The notes under the pieces are model-generated. The model was given only the letters and a program-made list of their open reading frames with translations. It was not told the DNA's origin and made no database searches. From Deltaproteobacteria bacterium (lineage in GTDB: Bacteria; Desulfobacterota; Syntrophia; Syntrophales; UBA2210): a stretch of DNA of 37,814 nt. Shown piece by piece: positions 26,546 to 35,861 of this stretch; the first letter of the stretch is position 1, and each line of letters begins with the position of its first letter. The stretch is taken from NCBI GenBank assembly GCA_016930775.1, contig JAFGGB010000031.1, positions 1-37,814 of the forward strand. Direction: 5' to 3'. The position numbers and the translations under genes are program-made.

Positions 26546-27307
26546 ATGATCTCGGCATTCGCAAGGCATGCATGCCTACCCGACAAACGGCGATTTCGCA
26601 ACAGGCAGGGAACAACATTGAGGGAAAGCTGGTTTTTCATCGATCTTCCACGGACACCTTACGGAGAGGCCCTGAAACTGCAGCGCCGCCTCGTCGACGC
26701 CCGAAGAACGGCCCGCCTGGCCAGGGATATTGTTCTCCTTACGGAGCACGATCCCGTTTTCACTCTCGGGCGCCATAGCGCGGCGGAGGGATACTGCACC
26801 GGCAAATCTCCCGCGATGAGGGAGGGAATACCCGTCGTCGCTGTTGAACGAGGGGGAAACATCACCTACCACGGTCCGGGACAACTTGTCGTCTATCCCA
26901 TCGTAGCGCTGCACGCCCGCCGTCTCGATGTGAGGACCTATGTGAGCCTTCTCGAAGAAACCATGATCAGGACAGCGCTCCACTGGAATATTCCGGCCGA
27001 ACGGAACAACGTGAACCCCGGCGTCTGGATTGGTGCGAGGAAGCTGGGAAGCGTGGGCATCGCTCTTCGCCGCGGAATCGCCTTTCACGGCTTTGCATTA
27101 AATGTCAGCTGCACGCCCGAACCCTTCAATTGGATCAGCCCCTGCGGCCTCAAGGGAATCGCCATGACATCCATCGCTCAGGAAGCTCGTGCGCCGGTGA
27201 CCGTTGATGAGGCTCGAATCGTTGTTCACCATCATCTGGCCGATATATTCTCTGTGGAACTATGTCCCGCCGATATGCCTGCTATCGCAGGAATGGGCAC
27301 ATTCTGA
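26546..27307 (+). CDS. lipB: Lipoyl(octanoyl) transferase
   Basis: Transfers octanoyl from acyl-carrier protein to the lipoyl domain lysine. Motifs: TLGRHSAAEGY, VERGGNITYHGPGQLVVYPI (family signature), NPGVWIGARKLGSVGIALRR with the catalytic lysine in RKLGSVG, and FHGFALNVSCTPEPFNWISP with C and the FxxIxPCG motif (ISPCGLKG). The frame from ATG 26546 gives 253 residues. The family-like part starts near TTG 26618 (LRESWFFIDL), which may be the true start. The stop overlaps the lipA ATG (TGATG). The linkage to gcv genes indicates that GcvH is a main substrate. Confidence 0.95.
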   Translation: MISAFARHACLPDKRRFRNRQGTTLRESWFFIDLPRTPYGEALKLQRRLVDARRTARLARDIVLLTEHDPVFTLGRHSAAEGYCTGKSPAMREGIPVVAVERGGNITYHGPGQLVVYPIVALHARRLDVRTYVSLLEETMIRTALHWNIPAERNNVNPGVWIGARKLGSVGIALRRGIAFHGFALNVSCTPEPFNWISPCGLKGIAMTSIAQEARAPVTVDEARIVVHHHLADIFSVELCPADMPAIAGMGTF

Positions 27308-28206
27308 TGGCTTCATCCCCTACAAGGCGCCGCGCCGACTCGTCGAGAAAACCCGCCTGGCTGAAACGATCTCTGCCGGCAGGGCCCGCCTATGAAGCAG
27401 TCCGGCGCATGACGAGACTGTCGGGGGTTAACACGGTTTGCCGTGAAGCTCGATGTCCCAATATCTGGGAGTGTTTCGGCCGCAGAACGGCTACGTTCCT
27501 CCTTATGGGACCCTCCTGCAGCCGACACTGCAGATTCTGCGCCGTCAAAAAGGGCTCTCTTCAACCGCTCGACTCCGACGAACCCCGACGCGTAGCGGAA
27601 ACGGTGCAACGAATGGGACTTCGTCACGCCGTCATCACCTCGGTAACCCGCGACGACTTGCCCGACGGCGGCGCCCGTCACATAGCCGAAACGATCCTCC
27701 GCATCCGCGAACTTCTCTCAGAAACGACCGTCGAGATACTTATACCCGACTTCAGAGGCGAACCGGAGGCGATTCAAACCGTTGTCGCGGCAAAACCCCA
27801 CGTAATCGGCCACAACATGGAAACGGTCAGGCGCCTCTTTCCAATGGTTCGTCCCGAGGGAAATTACGACCTGTCGCTCACGGTCTTGAAAACAATTAAA
27901 AAAGAAATGCCGGGAATCATTGCCAAGTCCGGATTTATGCTGGGACTTGGCGAAAAGAAGGAAGAGGTGGAGGAGATGCTCCTGGACCTGCGGCACTGCA
28001 ACTGCGATGTTGTCACCATCGGACAATACCTCCAGCCTGACCGCTGCAATGCGCCCGTTCATCGGTTCGTGGATCCCGAGGAATTTAACGACTGGGAACG
28101 GCTGGCTTCCGTCATGGGATTTCGAAACTCGGTCTGCGGACCCCTCGTCCGAAGCTCCTATAGAGCCGAAGAGATGTACGAAAATATTTCTTCTATAATT
28201 ACCTGA
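27307..28206 (+). CDS. lipA: Lipoyl synthase (radical SAM)
   Basis: A 299-residue enzyme inserting two sulfurs into protein-bound octanoyl groups. The auxiliary 4Fe-4S cluster ligands are in CREARCPNIWEC, and the radical-SAM cluster is CSRHCRFC. The terminal RSSY motif (VRSSYRAEEM), needed to bind the auxiliary cluster, is present. ATG 27307 overlaps the lipB stop; an in-frame ATG at 27262 lies within lipB and is less likely. SAM for it could come from the metK in this window. Last gene of the gcv-lip operon. Confidence 0.97.
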   Translation: MASSPTRRRADSSRKPAWLKRSLPAGPAYEAVRRMTRLSGVNTVCREARCPNIWECFGRRTATFLLMGPSCSRHCRFCAVKKGSLQPLDSDEPRRVAETVQRMGLRHAVITSVTRDDLPDGGARHIAETILRIRELLSETTVEILIPDFRGEPEAIQTVVAAKPHVIGHNMETVRRLFPMVRPEGNYDLSLTVLKTIKKEMPGIIAKSGFMLGLGEKKEEVEEMLLDLRHCNCDVVTIGQYLQPDRCNAPVHRFVDPEEFNDWERLASVMGFRNSVCGPLVRSSYRAEEMYENISSIIT

Positions 28207-28216
28207 TATCATAACC

Positions 28217-28232
28217 GATATTCCGCAATATC
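28217..28232 (+). other. Short inverted repeat after lipA
   Basis: GATATT-CCGC-AATATC (6-bp arms) lies about 10 bp after the lipA stop. No T-run follows. It might form a weak transcript end. Confidence 0.3.
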
Positions 28233-28380
28233 AATCCCCCGCGACAGGAAGGGTTCAAGTTCTTATCATAAATGTCGATATATTGTTCGACAGTTCTACC
28301 GGAGGACCGGTCCGGGTGCATTGATTGTCGCCCGCTACTGTTCCAACGGACGCCACGACACATCCCATGAAATTTGACAT

Positions 28381-28403
28381 CGGTTCGAAACCCCGACGAA
28401 CCG
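28381..28403 (+). other. Stem-loop in the leader of the hybrid kinase gene
   Basis: CGGTTCG (28381-28387) pairs with CGAACCG (28397-28403) around a 9-base loop, about 65 bp before the kinase start. A smaller ACCGG-AGGA-CCGGT hairpin lies about 85 bp further upstream. I could not match the leader to a known riboswitch. Confidence 0.4.
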
Positions 28404-28466
28404 GGAAGGCATCTGATATTCATACGGACTTTTCATCGAAGGGAACGCTAAGAGCTGAGGCAGATC

Positions 28467-31400
28467 ATGACAAACGTATCCGTGTTTAAGAAAAACATCA
28501 AATCTGATCGAAAAACCTCCAATACCGTCGGACTCGCCTACAAAGAGGGTTTTTCAGGCTATTCTCCCGAACCTGTCGAATCCTGGTACAGGTCGCTCGT
28601 GGAATGCACCGACGACTCCGTATACCTGGTCGATCGCCAGTGCCGGTACCTTTTCGTCAACACAAAACATCTCGTCCGCATGGGGGTTTCCGCCGGGCAG
28701 GTTGTAGGAAGGAATTACGAAGATTTTCATTCGTCCGATCGAACGTCAACCTTCAACAAAATGGTTGAATCGGTCTTCACAACAGATAAATCGGTCCAGC
28801 ATGAACACTACAGCGAGCGCGACGGCAGATATTTTCTCAGGACGCTTAGTCCTGTAAAAGGTCCAGCCGGCCCCGTTGAAATGGTTGCAGTCATTTCCAA
28901 GGACATCACTAACCTGAAGAACCTTGAAGCTTCCCTGAGGGAGACGCGAGACCGATATCAGCGCATTTTTCAAAACCTCCAAGATATTTACTACGAAATA
29001 ACCGAAGATGGCGTTATTCTTGAGTTCTCTCCTTCGGTAACCAGATCCCTGGGCTACGCTCGAGAAGAACTCATAGGCGCCTCAATATCGGATCTTTACG
29101 TGGAACTCGGTCAGCGGAACGCCCTTCTCGAAAATCTCAATCTGACGGGAGAAGTCAAGGATTACGAAATCGAACTAAGAAACAAACAGGGAGCGCCCGT
29201 CCCATGCGCTATCAACGCCGTCATTATTACGGACGAGCGGGACGGCGTACGGAAAATTATTGGCTCCTTGCGGGATATCTCGGAACGAAAGCGGGCGGAA
29301 GAGAAGCTGAGAAAATCAGAGAACAAGTATCGCACTATCTTTGAGAATACGGGGAATGCAGCAATTATAATCGACCCTGACCTGACCATTTCGCTGGTAA
29401 ACACGGAATTTGAAAAACTCTCCGGATGGACAAAAAAAGAAGTGCAGGGTCGGCGACGGTGGACGGATTTCATTGCAAAGGAGGATCGCAACCGAACCAT
29501 CGCATTTTTTAACGGCCGGAAGGATGAAAGGAGCAAACAATCGACGCACGATGAATGTCTCTTTGTCACCGCAGAAGGATCCGTCAAAACCGTCCTTCTT
29601 ACCGTAGCGCCCTTCCCCGAGTGTTCCCGTTGGATAGCAACGTTCATCGATATAACGGAACACAGGAAAGCCGAAAGAGAAAGCGAAGAACGACGCCAGT
29701 TTCTCGAGGGCATCCTCGCATCCGCCCCGGATGCGATCGTCACCCAGGATGCCAAGCGAACAATTATAGAATGGAATGCCGGCGCCGAACGTCTCTTTGG
29801 ATACACGAGGGAAGAAGCTCTTGGCAAAAACTTGGACAGCCTTGTGAACTGCCTGAATCAGGAAGAGACTCTTTCGATTACCGATATCATCCTTAACGAT
29901 CTCGACGCGCCGCCCACCGAGGTGATACGCTGCCGCAAGGACAGGCAGCCCGTCCACGCCCTTGCCACGGGCTCGCCCATCAAGGTGGAAGGAGAGATCA
30001 TAGGCTCTGTAATCGTCTATACGGACATCGCAAAGCTCAAACAATTCGAAGAAACCCTTCACCAGGAAAAAGAGAAGTTCCGCGTTATGGTGGAAGAAGG
30101 CCCGCTGGGCGTCATGATTGTCGATCTCAAGGGATCTATAAAATATGTGAATCCGGTAATCAGCAGAATAACCGGCTACGGGATAAATGAAATCCCCACC
30201 CTGGAACATTTTTACGACGCCATTCTCAGATCGGACGGCCGAAAGAAGAAGTTTGACGCCTTATGGACAGCCGAAGGATCCGCCAAAGAACAGCGCCGTC
30301 CCCACTCGGCAATTATTGCAATTACCTCTAAGGATTCTGTGGAAAAGATCGCCCTCTTCAGGCGGGTTGCCCTCGAGCGGGGAGACTATTTTATAATCGT
30401 TGAAGATATCACCGACCAGAGGAAGCTCGAACTTCAGCTTCAACAAGCCCAGAAAATGGAAGCCATCGGAACACTGGCCGGCGGCATTGCACACGATTTC
30501 AACAATCTTCTCATGGGAATCCAGGGCAACGCCTCTCTGGGCAACATGCACCTGACTCCCGATCATCCATCCCACGAGCGACTGAAAAACATCGAACAGT
30601 ATGTCCAGAGCGGGGCGGAACTGACTAAACAGCTTCTCGGGTTCGCCCGGCGGGGCAAATATGAAGCAAAACCAACGAAACTAAATACGTTTATCCAGAA
30701 AAACGCCGATATGTTCGGTCGGACCAAGAAAGAGATACGGATCTTCACCAACTTCGATCCCGACGTGTGGACTGTCGATGTGGATCGCAGCCAGATGGAG
30801 CAGGTGCTCCTGAATCTGTTCGTCAACGCCTGGCAAGCCATGCCCGGCGGCGGCAAGCTCTTTCTCAGCACGTCGAACACCGTCCTTGATGAATCCTATG
30901 TCAAGCCTTACACGGTGACCCCAGGCAGATATGTGAAAGTATCCATCACAGACACCGGCGTCGGTATGGATGAGGCAACGATGAAACGGATTTTCGATCC
31001 TTTTTTCACAACCAAGGAAATGGGTCGAGGCACCGGTCTGGGGCTGGCCTGCGTCTACGGCATCGTGAAGAATCACGGCGGTTTCATCAACGTGTATTCC
31101 GAGGAGCGGATCGGTTCGACTTTTACGATATATATCCCTGTCTCGGAAACCGATGCAGTCCTTCCTGAGGAGAGCGCTCCCAGTGAAGCGGTCCGCATGG
31201 GCAAGGGTACAATTCTCCTCGTCGACGATGAAGAAATGATCGTCAGTGTCGGCCGAGACCTTCTGAATCACCTCGGATATGACGTCCTTACCGCCACAAG
31301 CGGCCATGAAACCCTGGAGATATACAATGCAAAAGGTTCTACCATCGATCTCGTCATTATCGATATGATTATGCCCGAACTGGACGGGGGCGCAACCTTC

Positions 31401-31589
31401 GATCGGCTTAAAGAAATGAACGAAAACGTTTCAGTGCTGCTATCGAGCGGCTACAGTCTCAACGGCAAGGCTTCCGAGATTATCCAGCGGGGATGCCGGG
31501 GTTTCATTCAAAAACCCTTCACCATCGGAGAGCTGTCGCGCAAAGTAGTCGAAACAATAAACAATAAACCCAACAACTTTCTCCGTTAA
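28467..31589 (+). CDS. Soluble hybrid histidine kinase with multiple PAS domains and receiver
   Basis: A 1040-residue protein without membrane segments. About five PAS domains follow each other: roughly 38-150, 160-278, 288-402, 412-525 and 540-655. Each begins with a pattern like YRSLVECTDDSVYLVD, FLEGILASAPDAIVTQD or FRVMVEEGPLGVMIVD. HisKA follows with H676 in GGIAHDFNNLLMG, then HATPase with NLFVNAWQAM, DTGVGM and GRGTGLGLACVYG. A C-terminal receiver (about 915-1035) has phosphoacceptor D966 in LVIIDMIMPELDGG. Such kinases sense cytoplasmic redox, energy or small ligands and need a phosphotransfer partner. None is adjacent. No haem or FAD signature was recognised in the PAS domains, so the signal is unknown. 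Confidence 0.93.
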   Translation: MTNVSVFKKNIKSDRKTSNTVGLAYKEGFSGYSPEPVESWYRSLVECTDDSVYLVDRQCRYLFVNTKHLVRMGVSAGQVVGRNYEDFHSSDRTSTFNKMVESVFTTDKSVQHEHYSERDGRYFLRTLSPVKGPAGPVEMVAVISKDITNLKNLEASLRETRDRYQRIFQNLQDIYYEITEDGVILEFSPSVTRSLGYAREELIGASISDLYVELGQRNALLENLNLTGEVKDYEIELRNKQGAPVPCAINAVIITDERDGVRKIIGSLRDISERKRAEEKLRKSENKYRTIFENTGNAAIIIDPDLTISLVNTEFEKLSGWTKKEVQGRRRWTDFIAKEDRNRTIAFFNGRKDERSKQSTHDECLFVTAEGSVKTVLLTVAPFPECSRWIATFIDITEHRKAERESEERRQFLEGILASAPDAIVTQDAKRTIIEWNAGAERLFGYTREEALGKNLDSLVNCLNQEETLSITDIILNDLDAPPTEVIRCRKDRQPVHALATGSPIKVEGEIIGSVIVYTDIAKLKQFEETLHQEKEKFRVMVEEGPLGVMIVDLKGSIKYVNPVISRITGYGINEIPTLEHFYDAILRSDGRKKKFDALWTAEGSAKEQRRPHSAIIAITSKDSVEKIALFRRVALERGDYFIIVEDITDQRKLELQLQQAQKMEAIGTLAGGIAHDFNNLLMGIQGNASLGNMHLTPDHPSHERLKNIEQYVQSGAELTKQLLGFARRGKYEAKPTKLNTFIQKNADMFGRTKKEIRIFTNFDPDVWTVDVDRSQMEQVLLNLFVNAWQAMPGGGKLFLSTSNTVLDESYVKPYTVTPGRYVKVSITDTGVGMDEATMKRIFDPFFTTKEMGRGTGLGLACVYGIVKNHGGFINVYSEERIGSTFTIYIPVSETDAVLPEESAPSEAVRMGKGTILLVDDEEMIVSVGRDLLNHLGYDVLTATSGHETLEIYNAKGSTIDLVIIDMIMPELDGGATFDRLKEMNENVSVLLSSGYSLNGKASEIIQRGCRGFIQKPFTIGELSRKVVETINNKPNNFLR

Positions 31590-31669
31590 CCGGCTTCATC
31601 GTCCCTACAGGACTGCATCATCAAGGGCGTAAAACCTCCCATCGACCCACTGTCCTCTCATACCCGCTA

Positions 31670-31699
31670 TTGACAGATATCACAGGGAAGATGCATTAT
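31670..31699 (+). promoter_or_regulatory. Candidate sigma-70 promoter of the aminotransferase gene
   Basis: TTGACA (31670-31675) and CATTAT (31694-31699) are separated by 18 bp, about 125 bp before the aminotransferase start. The -35 is consensus, the -10 is four of six. Confidence 0.4.
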
Positions 31700-31826
31700 C
31701 ATTCATAGAAGACTATGATCTTTCGAGCCGAATCGCACAAGCGATCCTGCTTCTCGTTCTTTGTGATAATCCAAGGCATCGGCGCTCCGTTGTCATAAAC
31801 CGGACTGCATGAAAGGAGAATATGAA

Positions 31827-33140
31827 ATGCCTCATTTTGCTGAAAGGATACGAGCACTGGGGACCGAAAACGCCTTCAAGCTTGGCGAGGACATCAGGCG
31901 AGCCGAATCATTAGGCCAAAAGGTCATCAGACTCAATTTAGGCGAACCTGACTTTAACAGCGCCGACAATATAAATGACCGCGCCATTCAAGAAATCAGG
32001 CGGGGCAATTCCCATTATACGGATCCTCAGGGCATTCTGCCGTTCCGCGAGACCATCGCCCGTCAGGTTGCCGAAACGCGGGGAGTGAAGATCGATCCTC
32101 GCAGAGTTGTAGTTACCGCAGGCGCCAAACCGACGATAGCCTATACCTTGCTTGCTCATGTCGATCCCGGCGATGAGGTGATTTACCCCAGCCCCGGCTT
32201 TCCCATTTATGAATCCTGGATCACCTTCATCGGAGCGACGCCACGACCCCTCCACCTGTCTGAAAGGAAGAACTTTCTGTTCGACCCCGTCGATCTGGAG
32301 AAACTGATTACCGCACGAACAAAATTGATCTTTCTGAATTCTCCGTCAAATCCCACAGGCGGAGTCCTGACCCGGCAGGATCTCCAGAACGTCGCCGATG
32401 TCATCAGGAACAGCGCGGCGCCTGACCTTCGCATTTATTCCGACGAAATCTACGAGAATATCCTCTTCGATGGAAGGACTCACCAGAGCATCATGTCCCT
32501 GCCCTCCATGACAGAACAGACCATCATGGTGAGCGGTCACTCCAAGACGTTCGCTATGACGGGCTGGAGGCTGGGATATGCCATACTTCCTACAGTGGAA
32601 GAAGCTAACTTATTCAAGCAGTTCAACATAAATTTCATCTCATGCGTGCCTCCCTTCATTCAGGAAGCGGGCATCGCCGCTCTCGACAATCCCGAGAATA
32701 AAAACCATGTCGTCGCAATGGTGCGCGAATTCGAAAAACGTCGGGATTGCGCCATCGCCGAGCTAGCGGCCATTCCCGGCGTTACCTGCGCAAGGCCCGA
32801 AGGCGCCTTTTACGCCTTCCCCAATATCGAAGGCCTTTGCGAAGAAATCGGCGTCATAGAAAGATACAACAATCTTTCGCAGACTGTCCGTGGCGCAACC
32901 AGCCCATCCACGCTATTTCAGATGTTTCTGCTCTACAGGTACGGCGTCGCCACCCTTGACCGACGATCTTTCGGCGTCATCGGGAGCGAAGGCAAACATT
33001 TTCTCCGAATTTCCCTGGCAACAGCTCTGCCTCTCCTGAAGGAGGGAATAGAAAATATCGCTCGGGCCGCCGTTGATCGAAGCGGTTTTTCCCGGTTCAT
33101 GGATGACGAAGGCCCAAGGTTATGGCCGGATCGGCGATAA
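31827..33140 (+). CDS. Class I/II pyridoxal-phosphate aminotransferase
   Basis: A 437-residue enzyme of the aspartate-aminotransferase fold. RLNLGEPDFNS near 34-44, the NSPSNPTGG segment (substrate/PLP contact), YSDEIYENILFDG, and the PLP lysine in VSGHSKTFAMTGWRLGYAI are all present. The final arginine region reads HFLRISLATALP. I chose ATG 31827 since AAAGGAGA lies eight bases upstream; ATG 31809 is less well placed. It is longer than the usual 390-400, mainly because of an insertion before the C-terminal strand (ERYNNLSQTVRGATSPSTLF). Substrate is not clear from sequence; aspartate/alanine/aromatic types are possible. Apparently a single-gene unit. Confidence 0.9.
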   Translation: MPHFAERIRALGTENAFKLGEDIRRAESLGQKVIRLNLGEPDFNSADNINDRAIQEIRRGNSHYTDPQGILPFRETIARQVAETRGVKIDPRRVVVTAGAKPTIAYTLLAHVDPGDEVIYPSPGFPIYESWITFIGATPRPLHLSERKNFLFDPVDLEKLITARTKLIFLNSPSNPTGGVLTRQDLQNVADVIRNSAAPDLRIYSDEIYENILFDGRTHQSIMSLPSMTEQTIMVSGHSKTFAMTGWRLGYAILPTVEEANLFKQFNINFISCVPPFIQEAGIAALDNPENKNHVVAMVREFEKRRDCAIAELAAIPGVTCARPEGAFYAFPNIEGLCEEIGVIERYNNLSQTVRGATSPSTLFQMFLLYRYGVATLDRRSFGVIGSEGKHFLRISLATALPLLKEGIENIARAAVDRSGFSRFMDDEGPRLWPDRR

Positions 33141-33575
33141 CCGGAACAACCTTGAGATGCCGTAACATAAGAGGCATCCACGTTCCTTCGGAGGACAGCC
33201 AATCGCCCTTCGCATGAAGACGATGGGCGAATCGCCGGTTCTACGGATCATCTCTTCCGAATCAGAAAAGTTCTCCTTCAGGCTGGGAACAGAGCTGCCG
33301 GTCTATATAGGAACGGGCCCGTTTTTTTGTCTTGAAAATACCGAAGCGACCCTCGCAGAGAATGTCGGCTTCAAGGGCCAGGAGAATTTCTATCGACGAG
33401 CGCCAAGCTTGAAGCTCCGACCGGAATGCCGGCAGGGAGGGTCCATGAATGTCTTGGCCAAGAAGACCTCTCTTTCCGGCACGGGGCAGGGAAATAGAAC
33501 CGGGCCTTTTTGTCCCGGCGTCCGGGTCCAGTGCATATCAGTCGACCCGAAGGAAAGCCGCTCAACCTTCAGACA
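33141..33575 (+). other. Convergent intergenic stretch between the aminotransferase and pyrD
   Basis: No gene is supported. A plus-strand open frame starting at 33214 runs into pyrD on the other strand and has no recognisable domain. GAACGGGCCCGTTTTTTT at 33311-33328 is a short GC palindrome with a T-run that may end the aminotransferase transcript. CCGGG/CCCGG arms at 33500-33518 could form a structure near the pyrD end. Both are weak. Confidence 0.45.
33311..33328 (+). terminator. Weak candidate terminator downstream of the aminotransferase
   Basis: A short palindrome AACGGGCCCGTT followed by further T residues. The stem can only be four bp with a four-base loop, so it is marginal as an intrinsic terminator. 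Confidence 0.3.
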
Positions 33576-34502
33576 TCAATCCTCTACGGTGATAAGGGCG
33601 CCGATGAGATTGTCGATGCTGGTCATCCCTTCCCCAAGAAGATACTGTTCGATCCCCTCGATGATCTCCAAGGTCGCCCGGGGATTGATAAAGTTTGCCG
33701 TTCCCACCTGAACCGCCCGGGCGCCGACCATAAAGAACTCCAGGGCGTCGCGAGCCGTCGCGATGCCTCCCAGGCCGACAACGGGAATTGAAACGCTTCT
33801 GACCGCCTGCCAGACCATCCTCAAGGCAACGGGTTTGATTGCGGGCCCCGACAGACCGCCTGTCACATTTCTCAAGGCCGGCCGTTTCCCGGCTATGTCT
33901 ATCGACATGCCGAGGAGGGTATTGATAAGGGACAGGGCGTCAGCCCCCGCATCTTCGACTGCCGAGGCAATCACACGGATGTCCGTCACGTTAGGCGTCA
34001 GCTTGACCATTACGGGCAGGGAAGATACGCCTTTGACCGCCGCCGTGACCTCAGCCGCGCTTCGAGGATCGGCGCCGAAAGCCAGACCGCCGTGCTTGAC
34101 GTTTGGACAGGAAATGTTCACTTCAAGGGCGCTGACTCCGCCGGCTTCGCAGAGCTCTTGAGCAACTCGTACGTATTCATCAACGGTTGCGCCGAAAATG
34201 TTTGCTATGACGGGAATTCCAACGTTGCGGAGAAAGGGCAGTTTCTCCTCAATAAAGGCTTTTACTCCAACATTCTGCAGTCCCACTGCATTCAACATCC
34301 CTGAGGCCGTCTCCATTATACGAGGGGGACGATTGCCCACTCGCGGCGCCAGGGATATCCCCTTGACTACAATGGCGCCCAATCGACTGAGATCGAAGAA
34401 ATGCGCATACTCCTCCCCGTAACCGAATGTGCCGGAGGCCGTCATGACGGGATTTTGCAGTGTGAGCGAGCCGATAGTCACCTTCATGTCAGGTTTATTC
34501 AT
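33576..34502 (-). CDS. pyrD: Dihydroorotate dehydrogenase, class 1B catalytic subunit
   Basis: A 308-residue FMN enzyme oxidising dihydroorotate to orotate in pyrimidine synthesis. [20 protein letters not shown] near the N-terminus, active-site cysteine in [11 protein letters not shown], and the phosphate-binding [20 protein letters not shown] are present. I chose ATG 34502 ([11 protein letters not shown]); a longer frame to 34604 adds an unrelated leader inside pyrK. The start overlaps the pyrK end by 8 bp, as in the NAD-dependent PyrD-PyrK heterotetramer. Last in the rimI-pyrK-pyrD run. Confidence 0.95.
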   Translation of the reverse strand: MNKPDMKVTIGSLTLQNPVMTASGTFGYGEEYAHFFDLSRLGAIVVKGISLAPRVGNRPPRIMETASGMLNAVGLQNVGVKAFIEEKLPFLRNVGIPVIANIFGATVDEYVRVAQELCEAGGVSALEVNISCPNVKHGGLAFGADPRSAAEVTAAVKGVSSLPVMVKLTPNVTDIRVIASAVEDAGADALSLINTLLGMSIDIAGKRPALRNVTGGLSGPAIKPVALRMVWQAVRSVSIPVVGLGGIATARDALEFFMVGARAVQVGTANFINPRATLEIIEGIEQYLLGEGMTSIDNLIGALITVED

Positions 34503-35331
34503 CTTGGACGCTCCAATCAATCTCCGAAAGCGAGAAGACGGGACCTTCGGTACAAACCCTTCCATAGCGGATTCCAGGCGCCTCTCCCGAGAGAGCCACA
34601 ACACATCCCAGACAGGCGCCGACTCCGCAGGCCATCCGCTCTTCCAGGGACACCTGGCAGGAAAGTCCCGATCCGATCATGCAATGCGCCAGAGTTTTCA
34701 GCATGGGCAACGGCCCGCAGGCATAGATCATCGTATTGGAATCGCGGTATGACGGCAGGTCCTGGGCAAAGAGTTCCGTAATGAAGCCGCGATGTCCCGT
34801 GCTTCCGTCATCGGTGCTGAGACGAAGATCGGCGCGGAGAGCCTCCATGCGATCACGGCCGATAAGATGACTTTCCGCTGCCGCTCCGAGATAACAGATT
34901 ATCGGAAATTCCTTATCGCGCAAGAGGAACCGGTATGCCTGGGCCAGGCGCATCAGGGGAGCAATGCCCATTCCACCGGCTACAAGAACAACCCGTTGCG
35001 CTGCCGGGTCAATATCGAAACCTCTTCCCAGAGGACCAAGAAGCCCAATCTTGTCGCCTTCATGCAGACGAGAAAGACTATCCGTTCCTTCACCGGTCAC
35101 CCTGTAGAGTATTTCCAGGCGGACGCATTCCGGCTCTTCCGCAAGGCCATAAATACAGAAAGGACGTGGAAGAAAAGGGACTGACCTCCCTGGCAGAATC
35201 AGCATGATAAATTGTCCGGGGCAGGCGCTTCCGTACGACAAAGGCGCTCTGAGAACCATGAGACAATGCCCGGGCAAAAAGAATCGGTTGGAAAGGATCT
35301 GCACTTGTTGATCAAAAAGAATTTCACGCAT
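34495..35331 (-). CDS. pyrK: Dihydroorotate dehydrogenase electron transfer subunit
   Basis: A 278-residue FAD and [2Fe-2S] protein passing electrons from PyrD to NAD. The FAD domain (about 1-100) contains RPFCIYGL, the RxYS-type site. The NAD-binding domain has [17 protein letters not shown]. The iron-sulfur cysteines are in [15 protein letters not shown] plus RVCTEGPVF (four Cys). Length is slightly above the usual 255-265. It overlaps rimI at the start and pyrD at the end (8 bp each), so the three are co-translated. Confidence 0.95.
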   Translation of the reverse strand: MREILFDQQVQILSNRFFLPGHCLMVLRAPLSYGSACPGQFIMLILPGRSVPFLPRPFCIYGLAEEPECVRLEILYRVTGEGTDSLSRLHEGDKIGLLGPLGRGFDIDPAAQRVVLVAGGMGIAPLMRLAQAYRFLLRDKEFPIICYLGAAAESHLIGRDRMEALRADLRLSTDDGSTGHRGFITELFAQDLPSYRDSNTMIYACGPLPMLKTLAHCMIGSGLSCQVSLEERMACGVGACLGCVVALSGEAPGIRYGRVCTEGPVFSLSEIDWSVQDE

Positions 35332-35842
35332 TGGCCCGCTCCGCTTCGCTGATGATCGCCGACATTTTTACAATGTCCGCCCATAGAATCAAGGCGTCCT
35401 CTCCTGTATCTCCATAGTAGTCGGGACGTATCCCTTCAACGACGAAACCGAATTTCTTATATAAGGCCAGCGCTGCTGCATTTGAGGGTCTTGCCTCCAT
35501 CGTAACCCTCTTGGTGCGCTTACGTATACCCGTCTCCATCAGGACTCTCATGAGCGCCGTAGCTATGCCGCTGCGCCTTCGGCGAGGGTGAACCGCAATG
35601 TTGCGCAGATGAATCTCATCGAGAATCACGGCAAAACTGATATAGCCGACCAAGGCATCTCCAGTGTATGCAACTAGGTCGCAACAAAAGGGGTAGCCCA
35701 TCTCTTCGATGAAAAGTCCTGCCGTCCAAGGCGTGGGAAATGAAACCTCTTCGATGGCCATTACCTGCGGCAGGTCATCGAGCGTCATCTCTCGTATTCG
35801 AAGGGTCTCGCCCTCCGATGAAGCTGTCCTTCTGTTTTTCAC
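35324..35842 (-). CDS. rimI: Ribosomal protein S18-alanine N-acetyltransferase (GNAT)
   Basis: A 172-residue GNAT enzyme. The N-terminal lead (about 1-14) precedes LRIREMTLDDLPQVMAIEEV. The RimI hallmark FPTPWTAGLFIEEM, the acetyl-CoA loop RRRRSGIATALM, and MEARPSNAAALALYKKFGFV then follow. RimI acetylates the N-terminus of S18, though some homologues act on other proteins. Overlaps pyrK by 8 bp. Co-location with pyrimidine genes is probably operon convenience. Confidence 0.9.
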   Translation of the reverse strand: MKNRRTASSEGETLRIREMTLDDLPQVMAIEEVSFPTPWTAGLFIEEMGYPFCCDLVAYTGDALVGYISFAVILDEIHLRNIAVHPRRRRSGIATALMRVLMETGIRKRTKRVTMEARPSNAAALALYKKFGFVVEGIRPDYYGDTGEDALILWADIVKMSAIISEAERANA

Positions 35843-35861
35843 GATCCCATCTCCCGGATTT

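Noticed and set aside
28207-28466. A possible cobalamin or other known riboswitch before the hybrid kinase.
   Set aside because: Stem-loops are present but no B12 box or other signature I know.
33214-33711. A 165-codon plus-strand frame.
   Set aside because: It runs antisense into pyrD, has no recognisable domain, and its first part is composition-driven.
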